Shown here piece after piece: positions 5,117 through 9,172 of a stretch of DNA of 9,172 nucleotides. Below the pieces are notes generated by a model, which was not told the origin of the DNA, searched no databases, and worked only from the letters and a program-made list of their open reading frames with translations. Location of the stretch: positions 1 through 9,172 of the forward strand of contig QHPA01000228.1 of the NCBI GenBank assembly GCA_003218935.1, read 5' to 3'. Position 1 is the stretch's first letter. Each line of letters begins with the position of its first letter. Made by a program: the position numbers and the translations under genes. This DNA is from Verrucomicrobiota bacterium. Lineage in GTDB: Bacteria; Verrucomicrobiota; Verrucomicrobiia; Limisphaerales; AV2.

Positions 5117-6805
5117 ATGATTACAACGGAAGCGCCACTGAAAGTGACGCATAATGAGATTATCAAAGAAGCGACCCCGACGCTCGCCGGCGCCATTGCT
5201 CAAACGCTGGCCGACCCCGAGGCGGATCGATTTTCTGAAGATGACGTGCAGTTTCTGAAATTCCACGGCATTTACCAGCAGGACGACCGGGACCTGCGCA
5301 AGACGCAGAAGAAGTTCATCATGATGATCCGCGGGCGCATCCCTGGTGGCGTGATGACGCCCAGGCAGTGGTGTGTTTTCGACGATCTCGCAACGCAACA
5401 CGGCAACAACACGCTCCGTGTCACGACGCGTCAGAGCATCCAGTTTCACGGCGTGGTAAAGTCCGGCCTCGGCCCGCTGGTGAAGAAAATCAACGAAGCG
5501 CTGCTTTCGACGCTGGCGGCCTGTGGCGACGTGAACCGCAACGTCATGGCGCCCCCGACACCCGCCTATACGCAGGCGCGGGCGCAGGTTGTTGAAGATT
5601 GCAGACGCGTGGCCGACGCGCTTAAGCCGCGCACCAGGGCCTATCATTCGATTTGGCTCGAGGGCACGCAATTGGACCTGGACGATCCGGCAAACAAGGA
5701 TTTCGAGGACCCGCTTTACGGCAAAACTTATCTGCCGCGCAAATTCAAGACCGCGTTTGTCGTTCCGCCGGTGAACGACATTGACATCCTGACGAACGAC
5801 CTTGGCTTTATCGCGATTGTCGAGAACGACCAGCTCGTCGGCTACAATCTCGCGGTCGGCGGCGGCATGGGCCGGAGCCATGGCAATCAAGCAACCTATC
5901 CACGCCTGGCCGATGTCCTCGGTTTCCTCGAACCGCAAGACCTTGTCGCGGTCGCCAAAGCCGTGGTGACGATTCATCGCGATTTCGGCGACCGCGTCGA
6001 CCGCAAACACGCGCGGCTGAAATACGTCGTGCAGGAGCGCGGCGCGGACTGGACGCGCGCCGAGATCGAGCAACGTGCAGGCATCAAGCTTGAACCGGCA
6101 CGTCCTTTCAAGTTCACGACCACCGGCGACCTTTACGGCTGGCATCGACAAACGGACGGACGCTGGTTCCTGACTCTCTTCGTCGAAACCGGCCGCGTAA
6201 AGGACGCTGGCAATTATCGCCTCAAGACCGCCCTGCGCCGGATAGCCGAGAAGTCAGGCGGTATCGAGTTTCACCTCTCGCCGAACCAGAACGTCATTCT
6301 CGCGAACATCTCCGATGCCGACCAGACCGCGATCAACGCGCTGCTGGCCGAGCATGGCGTGAAGACCGAGAATCAAGCCAGCGTGCTGCATGCGGCGTCG
6401 CTCGCCTGCCCGGCATTGCCCACCTGTGGCCTCGCGCTTGCGGAATCGGAGCGCATGTTGCCCGGCTTGATTGATCGCATCGAAGCGCTTTGCGGCGAGG
6501 TCGGCCTTGCGGGCGAGGAAATCATTATTCGCTCGACGGGCTGTCCGAATGGTTGTGCGCGTCCCTACACGGCTGAAATCGCGTTTGTCGGCAAAGCGCC
6601 CGGACGTTATCAGGTCTGGCTCGGCGGCGACACCGCCGGCACGCGGTTGAATCGCCTCTGGAAGGACATGGTCAAGGACCCGGACATCGAGAGTGAACTG
6701 CGTCCTGTGTTCGCGCGCTATGCGAAGGAACGTCAGTCCGGGGAACGCTTCGGGGATTGGTGCGCGCGCGCGCTGTGGAAGGAGCAACCCAAGGCAATGA
6801 ATTAA
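5117..6805 (+). CDS. cysI: Assimilatory sulfite reductase, hemoprotein subunit (CysI-like siroheme/4Fe-4S)
   Basis: The enzyme reduces sulfite to sulfide with six electrons at a siroheme coupled to a 4Fe-4S cluster. The 562 residues align over the full length with CysI (570 aa in E. coli, from memory). FLKFHGIYQQDDRDLR is at 46-61 and MIRGRIPGGVMTPRQW at 70-85. The siroheme-side TTRQSIQFHG is at 103-112 and GDVNRNVM at 137-144. YLPRKFKT at 205-212 contains the substrate lysines (209, 211), with arginines near 74 and 141 as likely sulfite/siroheme ligands. Cluster cysteines are Cys431 and Cys437 (ACPALPTCGLA) and Cys476 and Cys480 (TGCPNGC). No cysJ flavoprotein is in the window, so the electron donor (CysJ elsewhere, or ferredoxin) is unresolved. 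Overall similarity favours sulfite over nitrite reductase. No clear Shine-Dalgarno precedes the ATG. It is the first gene of the plus-strand cluster. Confidence 0.93.
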   Translation: MITTEAPLKVTHNEIIKEATPTLAGAIAQTLADPEADRFSEDDVQFLKFHGIYQQDDRDLRKTQKKFIMMIRGRIPGGVMTPRQWCVFDDLATQHGNNTLRVTTRQSIQFHGVVKSGLGPLVKKINEALLSTLAACGDVNRNVMAPPTPAYTQARAQVVEDCRRVADALKPRTRAYHSIWLEGTQLDLDDPANKDFEDPLYGKTYLPRKFKTAFVVPPVNDIDILTNDLGFIAIVENDQLVGYNLAVGGGMGRSHGNQATYPRLADVLGFLEPQDLVAVAKAVVTIHRDFGDRVDRKHARLKYVVQERGADWTRAEIEQRAGIKLEPARPFKFTTTGDLYGWHRQTDGRWFLTLFVETGRVKDAGNYRLKTALRRIAEKSGGIEFHLSPNQNVILANISDADQTAINALLAEHGVKTENQASVLHAASLACPALPTCGLALAESERMLPGLIDRIEALCGEVGLAGEEIIIRSTGCPNGCARPYTAEIAFVGKAPGRYQVWLGGDTAGTRLNRLWKDMVKDPDIESELRPVFARYAKERQSGERFGDWCARALWKEQPKAMN

Positions 6806-6809
6806 CAGA

Positions 6810-6850
6810 CACAAAGACAGCAAGGAACAAAGGGCCTCTGTGACTTTGTG
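6810..6850. repeat. Imperfect inverted repeat in the cysI-cysH gap
   Basis: CACAAAG (6810-6816) pairs with CTTTGTG (6844-6850); only scattered pairs continue inside (the arms read on as ACAGCAAGG and its rough complement). It fills most of the 59-nt spacer between cysI and cysH. The right arm ends in TTTGTGGTT, the same kind of ending as the larger element between cysD and cysN (CCGTGGTT). There is no U-tract, so an intrinsic terminator is unlikely. Confidence 0.45.
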
Positions 6851-6864
6851 GTTCATTCATTAGC

Positions 6865-7545
6865 ATGACTCCGGAACAATTTGCCAAAGCCAACTCCGAA
6901 CTGCGCAATAAGTCGCCGCTCGAAATCGTCCGCTGGGCCATCGCCCTGTCTCACGCGCGCGCCATCGTCTCGACGAACTTCCGTCCTTACGAAGCCGTCA
7001 TTCTCCATCTCTGCGTGCAGGTGCAACCGGACATCCCCGTGCTCTGGGTCGATCACGGCTACAACCGCCCCGCCACTTATCACCACGCCGAGCAGCTCAG
7101 GAGACTTCTCAAACTGAACCTCAAGGCGTACCGGCCCAAGATCACCGCCGCCCATCGCGACGCGATTTTTGGGCCGATTCCAACAACGGAGGATGAGGAA
7201 GGTCTGAAACAGTTCAGCGCGCTCATGAAGCTGGAGCCCTTCCAACGCGGCATGAAGGAACTCGCGCCGACCGTCTGGATCACCGCGTTGCGCCAGGTGC
7301 AGAATCCCAATCGCGCCGGTCTCGACATCGTCTCGGAAGACAAAAATTTCGGCACACTCAAGGTCAGCCCGGTTTTCCATTGGACCGACGCCGAAATGGA
7401 GGCCTATCTCAAGCAACACAATCTCCCGAACGAGTGGGATTATTTCGACCCCGCGAAAGCCGACGAGAAACGCGAGTGCGGCTTGCACGCGAACTGGGGT
7501 GGAAGCGCGGCGAAGGCCGCGCGGGTCAAGGCTCTGGCGTCTTGA
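6865..7545 (+). CDS. cysH: Phosphoadenylyl-sulfate (PAPS/APS) reductase, CysH family
   Basis: CysH reduces PAPS (or APS) to sulfite with thioredoxin or glutaredoxin, feeding the upstream CysI. The 226-residue PP-loop-fold protein aligns with E. coli CysH: IVSTNFRPYEAVILHLCVQV at 34-53, PDIPVLWVDHGYNRPATYHH at 55-74, LKLNLKAYRP at 82-91, WITALRQVQNPNRAGL at 138-153, KVSPVFHWTDAEMEAYLKQH at 166-185, and the C-terminal KRECGLH at 202-208 with the catalytic Cys205. The only other cysteine is Cys50, so the paired cysteines that hold the 4Fe-4S cluster of APS reductases are absent. This favours the cluster-free PAPS type. The usual DTGYLFPETY and SGLRREQ motifs are altered (DHGYNRPATY, TALRQVQ), and the segment before KRECGLH is shorter than in E. 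coli, so substrate preference is uncertain. The ATG at 6865 lacks a clear ribosome-binding site. Confidence 0.88.
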   Translation: MTPEQFAKANSELRNKSPLEIVRWAIALSHARAIVSTNFRPYEAVILHLCVQVQPDIPVLWVDHGYNRPATYHHAEQLRRLLKLNLKAYRPKITAAHRDAIFGPIPTTEDEEGLKQFSALMKLEPFQRGMKELAPTVWITALRQVQNPNRAGLDIVSEDKNFGTLKVSPVFHWTDAEMEAYLKQHNLPNEWDYFDPAKADEKRECGLHANWGGSAAKAARVKALAS

Positions 7546-7561
7546 GTTCTTGGAAAACCGC

Positions 7562-7920
7562 ATGGGCGAACCTTTTGAAAATTCGGAAGCTTGGAAAACG
7601 GCGCGGACACTGACGAATGAAGTCTATGAGCTCTGTAGCCACGAGCCCCTCTCGAAGGATTTCGGACTTCGAGATCAACTTCAACGCGCCGCTGTTTCAG
7701 TGATGAACAATGTCGCCGAAGGTTGGGAATCTCTTCACGTTGCCGAAAAGCGCCAGGCTTACAATGTCCCCGACGTTCGTGCGGGGAAGTCCGCTCCATG
7801 AGTTATGTTCTGCTCGACAACAAGTTAGTCGCAAGCGCTGCGCAACAGAAACTTTTGACCCGATGTATCCGCACCGGCAAACTTATCAGCGGTTTGATTC
7901 GCTCGCTTGGCAACCGATGA
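7562..7920 (+). pseudogene. Four-helix-bundle protein (23S rRNA intervening-sequence type), frameshifted
   Basis: From ATG 7562 the frame gives FENSEAWKTARTLTNEVYEL, then SKDFGLRDQLQRAAVSVMNN and VAEGWESLHVAEKRQAYNV, the clear signature of the small four-helix-bundle family (TIGR02436-like, about 115-125 aa). After codon 69 the frame becomes unrelated and stops at 7801. The -1 frame then carries the missing C-terminal helices: RRSCGEVRSMSYVLLDN and ASAAQQKLLTRCIRTGKL, then ISGLIRSLGNR, ending TGA at 7918-7920. Loss of one base in the C-run at 7768-7771 (for example GTCGCCCGA to GTCCCCGA) explains it. The restored product would be 119 residues. The family's function is poorly known, and no member is expected in a sulfate-assimilation operon. 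It sits 16 nt after cysH and 66 nt before cysD, so it looks like an inserted and decaying passenger. Confidence 0.85.
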
Positions 7921-7986
7921 TCAATCCCTGGACCCAGGACGCCAGAACCTAGACCCATTTACAAACGCCAAACCCTTTAACGACGG

Positions 7987-8889
7987 ATGAGTTCATACCA
8001 CCTCGATCATCTGCAATATCTCGAATCTGAAGCGATTCACGTCCTGCGCGAAGTCGCCGCCGAGTTCGAGGGCCCGGCGCTGTTGTTCTCGGGCGGCAAG
8101 GACTCCATCTGCCTCCTGCGTCTCGCTGAAAAGGCCTTTCGTCCCTCGGAAATTCCAATGCCGCTGCTCAACGTGGACACCGGCCATCATTTCCCCGAGC
8201 TGAACGAATTTCGCGACCGCCGTGCGCAACAAATCGGCGCCAAACTCATCGTCCGCAAAGTCGAAGACGCCATCGCCAAAGGCACCGCGATTCCGAAGCC
8301 CGGTGTGATCAGCCGCAATGAGTTGCAAATTCCAACCTTACTCGGCGCTATCGAAGAGTTTCATTTCGATTGCTTGATCGGTGGCACGCGGCGCGATGAG
8401 GAAAAATCCCGCGCCAAGGAACGTTTCTTCAGCTTCCGCGACGGCTTCGGACAGTGGGACCCGAAAAATCAACGGCCCGAAATCTGGAACCTTTACAACG
8501 GCCACGTCAACCCGGGCGAAAACATACGCGCGTTCCCGATTTTGAACTGGACCGAACTGGACGTGTGGGAATACATCCGCAAAGAAAAGCTGGAAGTGCC
8601 CACTATTTACTTCAGCCACATGCGAAAATGCTTCCGTCGCAACGGCCAGTGGTTGCCGGTCACCGAACTCTTGCCGCTGAAACCGAACGACCAGGTGAAG
8701 GAACTCGTCGTCCGCGTCCGCACCATCGGCGACATCATCAGCACCGGCATGGTGGAGAGCCGCGCCGACAGCGTCGATGACATCATTGCCGAAATCGCCG
8801 CCGCTCGTGTGACCGAACGCGGCTCTCGCGCCGACGACAAGACCTCCGAAGCGGCGATGGAGGACCGGAAGAAAGCCGGATATTTCTAG
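7987..8889 (+). CDS. cysD: Sulfate adenylyltransferase subunit 2 (ATP sulfurylase small subunit)
   Basis: CysD forms APS from sulfate and ATP, driven by GTP hydrolysis in its partner CysN, which follows. The 300 residues are close to the usual 302. LESEAIHVLREVAAEFEGP (12-30) leads into LLFSGGKDSICLLRLA (32-47) with the PP-loop SGGKDS at 35-40. Then come LLNVDTGHHFPELNEFRD, IGGTRRDEEKSRAKERFFSF, the active-site region NPGENIRAFPILNWTELDVW and the typical end EDRKKAGYF. There are no frame problems. The gene ends in TAG, which shows that UAG is read as stop in this genome. The 66-nt spacer from the broken four-helix-bundle gene holds nothing I recognise, and a strong Shine-Dalgarno is not visible. 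Confidence 0.96.
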   Translation: MSSYHLDHLQYLESEAIHVLREVAAEFEGPALLFSGGKDSICLLRLAEKAFRPSEIPMPLLNVDTGHHFPELNEFRDRRAQQIGAKLIVRKVEDAIAKGTAIPKPGVISRNELQIPTLLGAIEEFHFDCLIGGTRRDEEKSRAKERFFSFRDGFGQWDPKNQRPEIWNLYNGHVNPGENIRAFPILNWTELDVWEYIRKEKLEVPTIYFSHMRKCFRRNGQWLPVTELLPLKPNDQVKELVVRVRTIGDIISTGMVESRADSVDDIIAEIAAARVTERGSRADDKTSEAAMEDRKKAGYF

Positions 8890-8901
8890 GCTCGGACTTT
8901 T

Positions 8902-8995
8902 AACCACAGATGAACACGGATTCACACGGATACCAAGACCGCCGAGACACAACTCTCATTTTTCAATCCGTGTTTATCCGTGTCCATCCGTGGTT
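8902..8995. repeat. Inverted repeat with 30-nt arms between cysD and cysN
   Basis: The left arm 8902-8931 (starting AACCACAGATGAACACGGAT) matches the reverse complement of 8966-8995 at 26 of 30 positions, with a 34-nt loop. Within each arm an ACACGGAT-like octamer recurs about every 10 nt, so the element is both an inverted repeat and an internally repetitive one. It occupies nearly the entire 120-nt cysD-cysN gap and would form a long stem in the operon mRNA. Elements of this wording (ACCACAGATGAACAC...) are, to my knowledge, widespread in intergenic regions of several environmental bacterial phyla. No U-tract follows, so I do not call a terminator. Confidence 0.88.
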
Positions 8996-9009
8996 GAAGA
9001 CCTTCTGTC

Positions 9010-9172
9010 ATGCCAGCTCACGCACATCACCCGGTTGAAATCTTGAGATTCAACACCTGCGGTTCCGTGGACGACGGCAAGTCCACGCTGATCGGCCGGC
9101 TGCTCTACGACTCGAAAAACCTGATGGAGGACCAGATCGAAGCCCTGGAACGCTCCGCCGACATCACCGGCG
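9010..9172 (+). CDS. cysN: Sulfate adenylyltransferase subunit 1 (CysN or CysNC), N-terminal fragment
   Basis: The frame from ATG 9010 stays open to the window edge, giving 54 full codons. After a short His-rich lead ([10 protein letters not shown]) it shows [20 protein letters not shown] with the P-loop GSVDDGKS at residues 18-25, followed by [20 protein letters not shown]. This is the start of the EF-Tu-like GTPase that activates ATP sulfurylase CysD. Whether a C-terminal APS kinase domain (CysNC) is fused cannot be seen here. That matters, because a PAPS-type CysH would require APS kinase activity somewhere. The start is well placed for the family, and the 120-nt gap to cysD is filled by the inverted repeat. 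Confidence 0.93.
   Translation, partial: MPAHAHHPVEILRFNTCGSVDDGKSTLIGRLLYDSKNLMEDQIEALERSADITG

Noticed and set aside
5060..6151. Minus-strand 363-codon open frame opposite cysI
   Set aside because: Shadow of the high-GC cysI gene; no domain-like sequence and no plausible start context.
6853..7563. Minus-strand 236-codon open frame opposite cysH
   Set aside because: Entirely antisense to CysH, which carries the catalytic KRECGLH motif.
7562..7920. A 23S rRNA intervening sequence
   Set aside because: The four-helix-bundle family is linked to rRNA insertions, but the flanks here are cysH and cysD, with no rRNA sequence.

Overview
The window looks like a chromosomal stretch from a GC-rich, free-living Gram-negative bacterium. 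A Verrucomicrobiota (Pedosphaera/Limisphaerales-like) origin is my best guess. That guess rests on the style of the proteins, on intergenic inverted repeats of the 'ACCACAGATGAACACGGAT' type, and on a stray four-helix-bundle gene. It is inference, not a database result. I see no rRNA, tRNA, CRISPR array, transposase or phage gene.

Left part, minus strand (1-1208): a tightly packed run reads ispF (MEP isoprenoid pathway), then an unrecognised 91-residue protein gene 3 nt later, then a class I glutamine-amidotransferase-like hydrolase (peptidase C26 family) that overlaps it by 4 nt. The hydrolase runs off the left edge and carries an in-frame TAG at its codon 99.

Middle (1436-3364): on the plus strand, a class V PLP aminotransferase (serine/alanine-glyoxylate type) is followed, with a 4-nt GTGA overlap, by a short HEAT-repeat gene that is frame-disrupted. 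An Lrp/AsnC regulator converges on that gene from the minus strand. Upstream of the regulator lies a striking inverted repeat with perfect 26-nt arms (3441-3540).

Right part (3660-9172): a NifS-type cysteine desulfurase (minus) is divergent from an assimilatory sulfate-reduction cluster (plus): cysI-like sulfite reductase, cysH (PAPS/APS reductase), a frameshifted four-helix-bundle gene, cysD (ATP sulfurylase small subunit) and the first 54 codons of cysN (GTPase subunit). CysDN makes APS from sulfate, CysH reduces the activated sulfate to sulfite and CysI reduces sulfite to sulfide. The divergent desulfurase mobilises sulfur from cysteine for Fe-S clusters, which CysI itself needs. A 9+7+9 dyad covers the probable -10 and start point of the cysI promoter and is a good operator candidate. 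Two further inverted repeats lie between cysI and cysH and between cysD and cysN.

I did not find a new defence or mobile system. The notable things are three broken small or accessory genes among intact metabolic genes, the cysI operator-like dyad, and the palindromic intergenic elements.
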